From Thermocrispum municipale DSM 44069 (GTDB lineage Bacteria; Actinomycetota; Actinomycetes; Mycobacteriales; Pseudonocardiaceae): DNA of 64,000 nt. Where the stretch lies: NCBI RefSeq assembly GCF_000427825.1, contig NZ_ATYT01000006.1, positions 62,001-126,000 of the forward strand, given 5' to 3'. The notes below the pieces were generated by a model. That model searched no databases. It saw only the letters and a program-made list of their open reading frames with translations, and had not been told where the DNA came from. The position numbers were made by a program, and so were the translations under genes. Positions 49,646 through 57,867 of this stretch are shown here, piece after piece; positions within the stretch are counted from its first letter, which is position 1; each line of letters opens with the position of its first letter.

Positions 49646-50872
49646 ATGGTCAAGCGGGGTGCATCCACTCGACGCGAGCGGGCGTTCGTGCGGCGGGGAG
49701 CCGCGTTGTTCCTGGCTGCCGGATTGCTGCTCGCCGGATGTACAGCGGGCCCGTCCGAGGGCGGTGCGTCCAGCGGCGGGGGTAGCAAGCCGTCCGAGGC
49801 CGCCAAGCCGGAGCCGAAGCCGATCGCGCTGACGTTGACGCCGAAGCACAAGCAGAAGAACGTCGCGCCGGGCGAACCGGTCACGGTCAAGGCGGACAAC
49901 GGCACGCTCACCAGCGTCACGCTGGTCAACCCGGACGGCAAGAAGGTCAAGGGCAAACTGTCGGCGGACAAGACCAAGTGGTCGTCGGCCGAGCCGCTGG
50001 GCTACGGCAAGCAGTACAAGCTCACCGCGCGCGGCGTCGGTGAGGACGGCGAGAAGACGGTCGAGCGCTCGACGTTCACCACGGTCCAGCCCAAGGGGCA
50101 GATCAGCGTGACGATGTCGGTGCCGGAAGGGCAGACCGTCGGTGTCGGCATGCCGATCTCGTTCCAGTTCTCCGCGCCGGTGCCGAACCGCAAGGCGGCC
50201 GAGCGTGCGCTGAAGATCACCACCAGCAAGAAGACCGAGGGCGGCTTCCACTGGTTCAACGACAGCTGGGTGGTCTGGCGGCCGAAGAAGTACTGGGAGC
50301 CGGGCACCAAGGTCCGGGTCAAGGCGGCCATCTACGGCAAGAACCTGGGTGACGGCATGTACGGCATGTCCGACGTGTCGTCGTCGATGAAGATCGGCCG
50401 CAAGCTCGTGGCGGTGGCCGACGGTAAGACCCACCGGCTGGTGGTCTACATCGACGGCAAGGCGGTCAAGAACATGCCGCAGGCGATGGGCAAGCCGGGG
50501 CACAACACCCCGGAAGGCACCTACACCGTCATGAGCGAGCACACCAACTACACGATGGACTCCAGCACCTACGGGGTGCCGGTGGACGCCGCCGAGGGTT
50601 ACCGCACCACCGTGGAGATCGCGGTGCGGCTGTCCAACAGCGGCATCTTCTACCACTCGGCGCCGTGGTCGGTGTGGGCGCAGGGCAACACCAACGTCAG
50701 CCACGGCTGCATCAACCTGTCCACCGAGAACGCGCGCTGGCTGATGGATCAGACCAAGCCGGGCGACATCTTCATCGTGCGCAACTCGGACGGCCCGAAG
50801 CTCGAACCGACCGACGGGTGGAGCTTCTGGCAGATGTCGTGGAAGGAATGGCAGAAGGGCTCCGCGGACTAG
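49646..50872 (+). CDS. L,D-transpeptidase (YkuD), lipoprotein
   Basis: A 408-aa cell-wall enzyme resembling mycobacterial LdtMt2. Lipobox LAGC anchors it outside; a Gly/Ser/Pro/Lys linker leads to two Ig-like domains (about 60-155 and 156-255) and the YkuD domain. The catalytic Cys355 sits in VSHGCINLS with the His and Gly of the SHGCxN motif. It makes 3-3 crosslinks in peptidoglycan and is blocked by carbapenems. The C-terminal WSFWQMSWKEWQK tail packs on the catalytic domain in this family. Confidence 0.95.
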   Translation: MVKRGASTRRERAFVRRGAALFLAAGLLLAGCTAGPSEGGASSGGGSKPSEAAKPEPKPIALTLTPKHKQKNVAPGEPVTVKADNGTLTSVTLVNPDGKKVKGKLSADKTKWSSAEPLGYGKQYKLTARGVGEDGEKTVERSTFTTVQPKGQISVTMSVPEGQTVGVGMPISFQFSAPVPNRKAAERALKITTSKKTEGGFHWFNDSWVVWRPKKYWEPGTKVRVKAAIYGKNLGDGMYGMSDVSSSMKIGRKLVAVADGKTHRLVVYIDGKAVKNMPQAMGKPGHNTPEGTYTVMSEHTNYTMDSSTYGVPVDAAEGYRTTVEIAVRLSNSGIFYHSAPWSVWAQGNTNVSHGCINLSTENARWLMDQTKPGDIFIVRNSDGPKLEPTDGWSFWQMSWKEWQKGSAD

Positions 50873-50944
50873 GGGTCCGGTCGTCGGCGCTCTGATCAGC
50901 CACGCTACGATGTGGTGGCTGGCGCGATCACGACGCGCCGCGCG

Positions 50945-51017
50945 GTGGGTATAGCTCAGTTGGTAGAGCGCCTGGTTGTGGTCCAGGAGGGCGCGGGTTC
51001 AAGTCCCGTTATCCACC
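50945..51017 (+). tRNA. tRNA-His (anticodon GUG)
   Basis: Acceptor GTGGGTA/TATCCAC, D-arm AGCTCAGTTGGTAGAGC, anticodon stem CCTGG/CCAGG around TTGTGGT (anticodon GTG), T-loop GTTCAAGTC. The base before position 1 is G and the discriminator is C, the G-1:C73 pair unique to tRNA-His. TACGAT at 50906 may be its -10. Confidence 0.96.
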
Positions 51018-51027
51018 CCGGCAGAGT

Positions 51028-51069
51028 GAGGTCCGAACCGCACGAACGCGGTTCGGACCTCGCCTTTTT
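51028..51069 (+). terminator. Intrinsic terminator after tRNA-His
   Basis: Perfect 14-bp stem (GAGGTCCGAACCGC at 51028-51041, complement 51048-51061), 6-nt loop, then GCCTTTTTC. It also lies 10 bp from the stop of the convergent oxidoreductase gene. Confidence 0.92.
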
Positions 51070-51079
51070 CGGTGGCTGT

Positions 51080-52090
51080 TCAGACGCCGGCCGCATGCGA
51101 TGGCGCATCAGCCGGACGATGCGGCGCGACGATGATCTTGCCGTGCACACCGCCGGCCTCCGCATCGGCGTGGGCATCGCGAATGCGCTCGAGGGGATAG
51201 ACGCGATCGACCACGGAACGTAGGGAGCCGCTCTCGGCGAGGTGCCGCAATTCGTCGAACAGTTCTGCCGTGGGACGCCCCAGGAAGAACCGGATGCGTC
51301 GACTGCCGAAGACGGCGGAGGCGGCGATGGCCAGCAGGCTGCGCCGTGGTCGATCGAGATCGAATGCGATCGCGACCATGCGTCCCGATCGAGTCAGTTT
51401 GCGACGCCAGCGCCCCAGTTGGGTGCCACGGGTGTCGAAGATGACGTCGAAGCGGTCGAGGTCGGCCGGCGACCGGTGGTAGTCGATCACTTCGTCCGCG
51501 CCGAGAGCACGGACGAAGGCGAAGCTGCGGGGGTGAGCGAGGGCGGTCACGTGCGCACCCAGGGCCTTGCTCACCTGCACCGCCACGCTACCGACTCCTC
51601 CCGCCGCGCCGCGGACCAGAACGCGTTCCCCCGGCTGTAGGCGTGCCTTGTCGCGCAGGCCGATGAGTGCCGTGGCGCCCCCGGCCACGAGAGAGACCGC
51701 ATCCTGTGGCGTCCACGCCTCCGGCATTCGGGCCAGCAGCACGGCGGGAACGGCCACGTACTCGGCCGCAGTACCAACCGGGCCACGCTCGTCGACCGTG
51801 CCCCACACGCGATCGCCGACGTGGAGTCCGGTCACGCCGGGCCCAGTCCCGACGATCTCACCAGCCAGGTCGATGCCGGGGTGGGCGGGGAGGGCGGTGC
51901 GCACGATCCATTGCAGCTTCCCCCGCCGTTGGGCGATCTCCCCGCCGTTCACCGTCGTGGCGTCGACGCGGACGACGAGCTCACCCGCCTTCGCTCTTGG
52001 ACGCCTCCGCGCCACGATGCGGAGAACCTCGGGTCCGCCGAAGCGGTCGAATGACGCTGCTTTCATCATGTCCGAAGGCGTGTCTGCCAT
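51080..52090 (-). CDS. NADPH:quinone-type oxidoreductase (zinc-free MDR)
   Basis: A 336-aa medium-chain dehydrogenase. FDRFGGPEVLRI is the quinone-oxidoreductase opening, GAAGGVGSVAVQVSKALGA binds the cofactor, and no cysteine zinc ligands are seen. It reduces quinones, enones or similar electrophiles. ATG with GAGGAG 6 nt upstream. Divergent from a TetR gene, which probably regulates it. Confidence 0.88.
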   Translation of the reverse strand: MADTPSDMMKAASFDRFGGPEVLRIVARRRPRAKAGELVVRVDATTVNGGEIAQRRGKLQWIVRTALPAHPGIDLAGEIVGTGPGVTGLHVGDRVWGTVDERGPVGTAAEYVAVPAVLLARMPEAWTPQDAVSLVAGGATALIGLRDKARLQPGERVLVRGAAGGVGSVAVQVSKALGAHVTALAHPRSFAFVRALGADEVIDYHRSPADLDRFDVIFDTRGTQLGRWRRKLTRSGRMVAIAFDLDRPRRSLLAIAASAVFGSRRIRFFLGRPTAELFDELRHLAESGSLRSVVDRVYPLERIRDAHADAEAGGVHGKIIVAPHRPADAPSHAAGV

Positions 52091-52162
52091 CGGGAACTCC
52101 TCGCGATGCTGCTGTTGTACGTGCCATCGCGGACGCTACGAGAGAAAGTGGGCAGTATCGCC

Positions 52163-52184
52163 CGTTTCACGATGAAGTGAGACG
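52163..52184. promoter_or_regulatory. Dyad CGTTTCAC-N6-GTGAGACG, candidate TetR operator
   Basis: Eight-bp arms with one mismatch lie in the 116-bp space between the divergent oxidoreductase and TetR genes, as expected of an operator controlling both. Confidence 0.5.
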
Positions 52185-52206
52185 ACAAGTTCGGTGATCC
52201 TCTCGG

Positions 52207-52869
52207 ATGGGAGTGACTGCAGTGCCTCATTCGCCGCGGCGGGATGCCGTTCGCAACCACGCTCGGCTGCTCGCCGCGGCGCGGGAGCTCTTCATCTCCG
52301 ACGGCTTCGATGTGCCTGCGGCGGCGATCGCGCGCCGTGCGCAGGTGGGCACTGCGACGCTGTATCGCCATTTCCCTGCTCGAAGCGATCTGGTGGACGC
52401 CGTCTTCGGCGCCGAGGTGCGGCATTGTCTCGCTCTGCTCGAGGAAGCCGTCTCGGCTGACGTGCCGTGGGACGGTCTTGCTCGAACGCTCGAAGCGGTG
52501 GCCGAGTTGGAGTCCGCAGCCCCCGGATTCGCCGGGTCGATGTTCGCGGAGAACCGCGGGACGCCCCTCATGGCGAGGTTTCAGAGCGCGGTACTCGCGC
52601 ACCTGTCGACGCTCGCGGAGCGGCTTCGAAAAGAAGCCGACGCCCGGCCCGATCTTCGCGGTAGCGACCTTCTCATGGCAGTGACGGCGGTGCGGGCTGT
52701 CGCGATGTCGGAGCGGCGGAATGCGGTCCGTAATGCACGACGGTTCGCCGACGTCATCACCGAAGGGATGCGACGTCAAGCCTCGGACGTCGACCCGGAA
52801 TTTCGTGCCGGGCAAGGTGCCCTGACGTCGATGTCCGGTGCACGCCGGACCATTCGGCGAACTCGCTGA
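52207..52869 (+). CDS. TetR/AcrR-family regulator
   Basis: A 220-aa repressor. The DNA-binding domain reads ARELFISDGFDVPAAAIARRAQVGTATLYRHFPARSDLVDAVF. The ligand domain is helical and the end is Arg-rich. Its partner is likely the adjacent oxidoreductase. The gene is followed by a degraded SDR remnant on the other strand. ATG at 52207 has no clear ribosome site. Confidence 0.88.
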   Translation: MGVTAVPHSPRRDAVRNHARLLAAARELFISDGFDVPAAAIARRAQVGTATLYRHFPARSDLVDAVFGAEVRHCLALLEEAVSADVPWDGLARTLEAVAELESAAPGFAGSMFAENRGTPLMARFQSAVLAHLSTLAERLRKEADARPDLRGSDLLMAVTAVRAVAMSERRNAVRNARRFADVITEGMRRQASDVDPEFRAGQGALTSMSGARRTIRRTR

Positions 52870-52872
52870 CGC

Positions 52873-53300
52873 TCACGGCGCCGCGAATGCCTGCACGAGC
52901 AGGATCGAGGCGCGCGCGCGTATCGACCGCCCAGTGCCGGTCCGAGCTGCGGCGCTCGGCTCGTCGATCGCACCGTCGTAGCCGGTCAGCGCTTGATCGC
53001 ACACCAGCCCGTCCACCTGGCCGAACTCCCGTGGCGGCTGCGAGCACCCGCTCGAGTGCCCTCCGGCTCAGTAAGGTCTCGGCACGCAGGTCGGCGACCC
53101 GCGCCCTGCCGACGAGGTGGGACGCGCCCCCGCCGAGGACAACGTCGAGATCATCGCCGCTCCACGGCTGCGCGGCGTCGTGCGGGGAGTTGTGCAGAAG
53201 GCGCTTGCGCCGCGCGTCGCCAAGCGACACGCGACGGCGTAGCCGATTTCCGCTCGCCGGCTGACTCCCGTCACCACACTGCCTTTCCGCGCAGCGGTGA
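52873..53300 (-). pseudogene. Frameshifted remnant of a short-chain dehydrogenase
   Basis: The minus strand encodes pieces of an SDR of the VTGVSRRxGIG type in changing frames: VVTGVSRRAEIGYAVACRLATRGASAF; then HNSPHDAAQPWSGDDLD with VADLRAETLLSRRALERVLA; then FGQVDGLVCDQALTGYDGA; then RHWAVDTRA; then ASILLVQAFAA and a stop. At least four frame changes separate them and the active-site Tyr/Lys half is absent. The order and spacing are those of the family, so this is a decaying 5' fragment, not chance. Confidence 0.75.
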
Positions 53301-53355
53301 CGGGTCGCGGGCCAACGAATCCGGTGGTCGCGGCGTCGCGTTCTTCGCTGACTGC

Positions 53356-53967
53356 TCAGGAGTCCTGGCCGCTCTGCAGGATGTCCGCCGCGACCGCCTT
53401 GGCTTCGTCCGACGAGGGGCCGGGCTGACCGACGAACACGGTGCGTCGGTAGTAGGCGAGCTCGGCGATCGACTCCTTGATGTCGGCCAGCGCGCGATGC
53501 GCCATGCCCTTCTCCGGCTTGGCGTAGTACACGCGCGGGTACCAACGCCGGACCAGCTCCTTGACCGACGAGACGTCGACCATGCGGTAGTGCAGATGGG
53601 CGTCCAGCTCGGGCATGTCGCGCGCGATGTAGTTGCGATCGGTGGCGATCGAGTTCCCCGCCAACGGCGTGCTGCGCGGCTCCGGCGCGTACTGCCGCAC
53701 GTAGTCGAGCACCATCTGCTCGGCCTCGGCCACCGTCACCGTGGACGCGCGCACCTCTTCGGTCAGGCCGGAGGCGTTGTGCATCTCGCGCACCACGTCC
53801 GGCATGCCCGCCAACACTTCGTCATCGGCGTGGATCACCACGTCGACGCCGTCCCCGAGCACGTTGAGGTCGGCATCGGTGACCAGGGCGGCGATTTCGA
53901 TCAGCGCGTCCTTGGAAAGGTCGAGCCCGGTCATCTCGCAATCGATCCACACCAGCCTGTCGTTCAC
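53356..53967 (-). CDS. orn: Oligoribonuclease
   Basis: The 203-aa DEDDh exonuclease that degrades 2-5-nt RNAs, including pGpG, the breakdown product of c-di-GMP. Catalytic residues: D and E in [12 protein letters not shown] in [12 protein letters not shown] and D in [11 protein letters not shown]. The GTG at 53967 matches the family start, and TATCGT lies 7 nt upstream. It links functionally with the diguanylate cyclase in this window, but not genetically. Confidence 0.95.
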   Translation of the reverse strand: MNDRLVWIDCEMTGLDLSKDALIEIAALVTDADLNVLGDGVDVVIHADDEVLAGMPDVVREMHNASGLTEEVRASTVTVAEAEQMVLDYVRQYAPEPRSTPLAGNSIATDRNYIARDMPELDAHLHYRMVDVSSVKELVRRWYPRVYYAKPEKGMAHRALADIKESIAELAYYRRTVFVGQPGPSSDEAKAVAADILQSGQDS

Positions 53968-54149
53968 CCGCTGGACGATATCGGACCCGGGGCACCGGCG
54001 TGTCGGACCGCCGCGCAGTGCGACCAAACTGCGACCCCGGGCGGGCGCAAGCCCGGCACATCGCCACCGCGAAACTACGATTCGGCCACGTCCGCGTGAC
54101 GCCGCAACGGAGCGGGTGCGCCGCGCGGTCAGCGCGGTAGCGTGACGTC

Positions 54150-55376
54150 ATGGCAGAGCCACAGCGGATCGTCATCGTCGGAGCCGGTCTGGCCGGGGCC
54201 ACCGCGGCCGCCGCTGCCCGGGCCGAGGGATATGAAGGCGAACTGTTGCTGCTGGGCGCCGAGCAGCATCGCCCGTACGAACTGCCATCGCTGTCCAAAG
54301 CGATCTTGCTGGCGGAGCGGGACGAGCCGGACTGGGTGCACGAGGAGAACTTCTACGTGCGCAACGGCATCGACCTGCGTCGCGGTGTCGAGGCGGTGCG
54401 AGTGGAGCTGGGCGCCCGGGTGGTGACCGATTCGCACGGCGGCGAGCACCGGTTCGACCGGCTGTTGCTGGCCACGGGCTCGCGGCCACGGACTCTGCCC
54501 GTCCCGGGTGCCGACCTCGAGGGCATCCGTACGCTGCGCACGCTCGACGACTCGCTGGAGCTACGCGCGGGCATCGAGGCGGCCCGCCACGTCGTGATCG
54601 TCGGCGCGGGTTGGATCGGCTGCGAAGCCGCCGCGGCCGCGCGCACGCTGGGCGCCGAAGTCACCGTCGTCGACGTGCGGCCACTGCCGCTGCTGGACGT
54701 CCTCGGCGAGGAGATCGCCTCGGTGTTCCACACAATGCACACCGAGCACGGCGTGCAGTGGCGGCTGGGCACCGGGGTCGCCGCCTTCACCGGCCAAGGT
54801 CAGGTGTCCGGCGTGCGGCTCACCGACGGCACCGAGGTGCAGGCGGATCTGGTGCTGTCGGCGGTCGGCGCGGCACCACGGATCGAACTCGCCCGATCGG
54901 CAGGGTTGGAAATGGCCGACGACGGAGGCGTGACCGTCGATGCCGGGCTGCGCACCGCGGCGCCGGGTGTCTTCGCTGCGGGTGACATCGCGTCGCACTT
55001 CCACCCGCGCTACGGCCGCCGCATCCGCGTCGAACACTGGGCCAACGCCAAGGGCCAGGGGGAGCGGGCCGGGAAGAACCTGGTCGGCGAACCGCAGCCG
55101 TACGAGGCGACGCCGTACTTCTTCACCGACCAGTACGACCTCGGCTGCGAGTACCGCGGGCTGGCCGACCCGCACAGCGACGAACTGGTCGTGCGGGGCG
55201 ATCTGGACGCTCGTGACTTCACCGCGTTCTGGCTGCGCAACGGCCGGGTCGAAGCGGCGATGAACGTCAATCAGTGGGACGACGGCGACGCGCTGCAAGC
55301 GATGGTCGACCGGCGGGTGTCCGTGACGGCCGAGGAGCTGCGGACGGCGGATCTCGCCGAGCTGGCGCAACGCTGA
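54150..55376 (+). CDS. FAD-dependent ferredoxin-reductase-like oxidoreductase
   Basis: A 408-aa pyridine-nucleotide disulphide-fold flavoprotein of the rubredoxin/ferredoxin reductase group. VIVGAGLAGATAA binds FAD, VIVGAGWIGCEAAAAAR binds NAD(P)H, GVFAAGDIA is the second FAD site, and the C-terminal WxxxxGRVEAAM domain follows. It would pass electrons to a ferredoxin, often for a P450, but neither is nearby. TAGCGT ends 6 nt before the ATG. Confidence 0.9.
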   Translation: MAEPQRIVIVGAGLAGATAAAAARAEGYEGELLLLGAEQHRPYELPSLSKAILLAERDEPDWVHEENFYVRNGIDLRRGVEAVRVELGARVVTDSHGGEHRFDRLLLATGSRPRTLPVPGADLEGIRTLRTLDDSLELRAGIEAARHVVIVGAGWIGCEAAAAARTLGAEVTVVDVRPLPLLDVLGEEIASVFHTMHTEHGVQWRLGTGVAAFTGQGQVSGVRLTDGTEVQADLVLSAVGAAPRIELARSAGLEMADDGGVTVDAGLRTAAPGVFAAGDIASHFHPRYGRRIRVEHWANAKGQGERAGKNLVGEPQPYEATPYFFTDQYDLGCEYRGLADPHSDELVVRGDLDARDFTAFWLRNGRVEAAMNVNQWDDGDALQAMVDRRVSVTAEELRTADLAELAQR

Positions 55377-55404
55377 GCCGCCCGGCCCGTGGCACGATCG
55401 GGTC

Positions 55405-55872
55405 GTGAATCGGGCCAAGGTGAGCGCCGCGGTGGACGGCTGGGAGTCGTTGTTTCGTGCCCAGGTGGCCGTGCTGCGACGCCTGCGGGAGCAGTTTCGC
55501 GGTGCGGAAGTGTCGTTCGGCGAGTACGACGTGCTGTACAACCTGAGCCGCTTCCCGGGCAAGCGTCTCCGGCTGCGGGAGCTGAACCAGCACATCCTGC
55601 TCAGCCAACCGAGTCTCAGCAGGCTCGTCGAACGCATGGAGCAACGGGGGCTGGTGCGCCGCGAACCGGATGCCGACGACGGTCGCGGCACGATCGTCGC
55701 CATGACGGAACAAGGAGCGACCGTGCAGCGCCGCGTCGGCCGAGAACACGCCGCGGCCATCGCCCACTACGTCGGCGCCGGACTCGACGCCGACGAACTG
55801 CACCAGCTACAGCAGCTGTGCGACAAGCTTCGCTTCGCCCAAGCGGGAGTTCCGGACTTCGAGCGCTCCTAG
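55405..55872 (+). CDS. MarR-family transcriptional regulator
   Basis: A 155-aa winged-helix regulator: SFGEYDVLYNLSRFPGKRLRLRELNQHILLSQPSLSRLVERMEQRGLVRREPDADDGRG is the complete MarR core. CACGAT ends 6 nt before the GTG. It follows the flavoprotein by 28 bp and may regulate it. Its end overlaps DUF2784 (convergent) by 4 bp. Confidence 0.9.
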   Translation: MNRAKVSAAVDGWESLFRAQVAVLRRLREQFRGAEVSFGEYDVLYNLSRFPGKRLRLRELNQHILLSQPSLSRLVERMEQRGLVRREPDADDGRGTIVAMTEQGATVQRRVGREHAAAIAHYVGAGLDADELHQLQQLCDKLRFAQAGVPDFERS

Positions 55873-56252
55873 TGGCCGACCGTCGTCCTGTTGGCCCGAG
55901 CGCGCCTGGTCTGCAGCACGGCGAAGCCGATCCAGGACACCAGCACGACGGCTCCGACGAGGGCCCGGACCAGGACGATGTCCTCCTCCGGATAGATCAC
56001 ACCGGTGAGGTAGGTGTCGATGAAGCCGGTCGGTCCGAGGCCGTCCTGGCCGGCCTTGCGCCGGAAGTAGTCCTCCGGGCCGGTCAGCGGGCACTCCAGC
56101 GAGAAGACGGTGATGATCACGCCCCACGCGACCATGAGGGCGTGCGCGTAGATCGCGCGCGGCCAACGCCACGCGAGGAAGCCGCCGAGCACGAGAAAGG
56201 CCAGAAAGCCGAAGTGCACGATCATGATCGCGTCGGCCAGCACCGCGTACAC
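55869..56252 (-). CDS. DUF2784 membrane protein
   Basis: A 127-aa protein with three hydrophobic helices and the DUF2784 pattern: HFGFLAFLVLGGFLAWRWP, ECPLTGPEDYFRRKAG and GFIDTYLTGVIYP. The conserved Cys and charged loop suggest a function at the membrane surface, unknown. TAGAAT ends 6 nt before the GTG, again leaderless. Confidence 0.85.
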   Translation of the reverse strand: MYAVLADAIMIVHFGFLAFLVLGGFLAWRWPRAIYAHALMVAWGVIITVFSLECPLTGPEDYFRRKAGQDGLGPTGFIDTYLTGVIYPEEDIVLVRALVGAVVLVSWIGFAVLQTRRARANRTTVGH

Positions 56253-56352
56253 ACGTCGATTCTAGGCCGCACGGCGCGCCGGCCAGGGTGGAAGCGAGGA
56301 GAACGCCCCGGAGATCCGGGCAGTGCGGAGGGGTTGGGCCTTGGTGCCTGTG

Positions 56353-56465
56353 GCGCGCAACCCGGCCGGTCGCGGTGGTTAGCGGGTCGCGGTGGGGTGC
56401 AACGCGCCCGGTTGCACGGACTGGTGGGCAGCGGCGCACAACCCGGCCCGCCGCCCGGCCCCGGG
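56353..56465. repeat. Degenerate ~40-bp repeats
   Basis: GCGCGCAACCCGGCC-like motifs recur at about 56353, 56395 and 56434, with related GTCGCGGTGG pieces between. It lies in the 215-bp gap after DUF2784 (56253-56467), which has no convincing gene. Similar in style to the larger repeat near 28 kb. Confidence 0.5.
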
Positions 56466-56467
56466 AG

Positions 56468-56767
56468 CTAGCGGGCCGACTTGGGGCAGCGCAGCTTCCC
56501 GTTGCACCGCGGAGCCAAGAACGAGCTGTTCGCCCGGCAGGCCGCCGAGCACTGGTGCAACGCGGTGGATGCGGACGCCGACGTGTTCTCCCGCACCGCA
56601 CGGGCTGCTGACCGCAGCCTGTTCACGGTGTTGCCGGCGCGGGTGGCGGACAACGCGGCGGAGCCGGCGGCCCCGGGCCTGTCGTCCAGGTTCCACAGCA
56701 CCCGCATCACGATCAGCGTGACCAGCACGAACAGCGGCACCCAGTGAAACCACACGATGACCTCCAT
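56468..56767 (-). CDS. Possible small membrane protein with Cys-rich tail
   Basis: A 99-aa frame starting MEVIVWFHWVPLFVLVTLIVM, a clear membrane helix, then a basic/serine-rich segment and a C-terminal Cys cluster (HQCSAACRANS, APRCNGKLRC) that could bind a metal. The hydrophobic start argues for this strand rather than the overlapping frames on the other. No ribosome site is obvious and I know no family, so this is a modest call. The 194 bp between it and the lipid kinase hold nothing else. Confidence 0.45.
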   Translation of the reverse strand: MEVIVWFHWVPLFVLVTLIVMRVLWNLDDRPGAAGSAALSATRAGNTVNRLRSAARAVRENTSASASTALHQCSAACRANSSFLAPRCNGKLRCPKSAR

Positions 56768-56961
56768 CCAGTGCCGGGTACACAGCGCTTGGTACACGGC
56801 GCGACACAAGCGGAGGGTTCACCATCGCGCCCGGGCGAGCCCGAGGCGACCGCGGTGACCTCGACACATGATGCGGTGCCGCGCACTCGGATGTCCCGCT
56901 CCGGAAGGAGGAATTGCACGAAAGGTTGATTTCCGTCGTGACCTTGCTCTCGAGATGTTGA

Positions 56962-57867
56962 TCAACGGCTCGGCATCAGCAAGCGCAGCCCCGCGTCGAG
57001 CACGTCGACCTGCACGGGCAGCGCCGAGACGAAGTCGCCGTCGGCATAAGCGTTGATGCCGGGACAAGCGACCCGCACGCTGCGCGCGCGGAGTAGCTCG
57101 ACCTCGTCGTGCCGCACGTGCTTGCCGCTGAAGACGCTGGGGAAGAAGCGCACGAGCTTCGACCTGGCCATGGTGGCGACGAGCGTGATGTCGAGCAGCC
57201 CGTCGGTGGGATCGGCGTCCGGACTGATCCGCATGCCGCCGCCGTAGCTGCGGGTGTTGGCGATTGCGGCCAGGGTCAGGTCGCGTTCGACGACCGTGCC
57301 GTCGGCCAGCTCGAGCCGGAACGGCAACGGTCGTAGGCCGGCCAGCTCGGCGAGCATCGCCACGGTGTACCGGGACTTCCCACGTGGCCAGCGCATCCGG
57401 TTGGCCCGGTCGTTGACCAGCGAATCGAAGCCGGTCGCCATGATCGTGGCGAAGTACTTCCGCTCGCCGTCCGCCGTGGTGATGCGGCCGAGATCGATCG
57501 GGGCGCTGTGTCCGTCGGCGATGACGTCGGCGGCCGCTTCCGGCGCGTTGCGCGGCAGTCCGAACTCCCTGGCGACGTCGTTGCCGGTGCCTGCGGGGAT
57601 GACGCCGAGCGGGACGTCCTGCCCGGCCATGACTTGAATGGCCAGGCGGATCATGCCGTCGCCACCGACCACCACGAGCGCGTCGGGCTGTTTTTCGAGC
57701 GCGGTCCTGGCGATCCGCACCGCGTCGTGTGGGTCGTTGCCCGCGACGTCCACGACATCGAGCCCGCGGGCTCGCAGCCTGTCGACCGCGCGCCGTGCCG
57801 ACCTGTCCGCCTGGCCGACGCCGGCCGCGGGGTTGGTCAGCACGACCACCGACTCGATGCCGCTCAC
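56962..57867 (-). CDS. Diacylglycerol/lipid kinase (YegS/BmrU/Rv2252 family)
   Basis: A 301-aa lipid kinase. LTNPAAGVG and VVGGDGMIRLAIQ are the nucleotide-binding GGDG region, GVIPAGTGNDVAREFGLP the second conserved block, and GFDSLVND and ADPTDGLLDITLV the later ones. It phosphorylates diacylglycerol or a similar lipid to phosphatidic-type products. The GTG at 57867 overlaps the preceding AGPS-like gene's stop (GTGA), so the two are co-translated, tying it to glycerolipid synthesis. Confidence 0.9.
   Translation of the reverse strand: MSGIESVVVLTNPAAGVGQADRSARRAVDRLRARGLDVVDVAGNDPHDAVRIARTALEKQPDALVVVGGDGMIRLAIQVMAGQDVPLGVIPAGTGNDVAREFGLPRNAPEAAADVIADGHSAPIDLGRITTADGERKYFATIMATGFDSLVNDRANRMRWPRGKSRYTVAMLAELAGLRPLPFRLELADGTVVERDLTLAAIANTRSYGGGMRISPDADPTDGLLDITLVATMARSKLVRFFPSVFSGKHVRHDEVELLRARSVRVACPGINAYADGDFVSALPVQVDVLDAGLRLLMPSR

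Noticed and set aside
37828-51017. Integrated element at one of the three tRNA genes
   Set aside because: No integrase, transposase, phage gene or duplicated tRNA 3' end was found near them.
56481-56747. Plus-strand 88-residue frame
   Set aside because: The opposite strand encodes a clear hydrophobic helix; the plus frame looks like its shadow.
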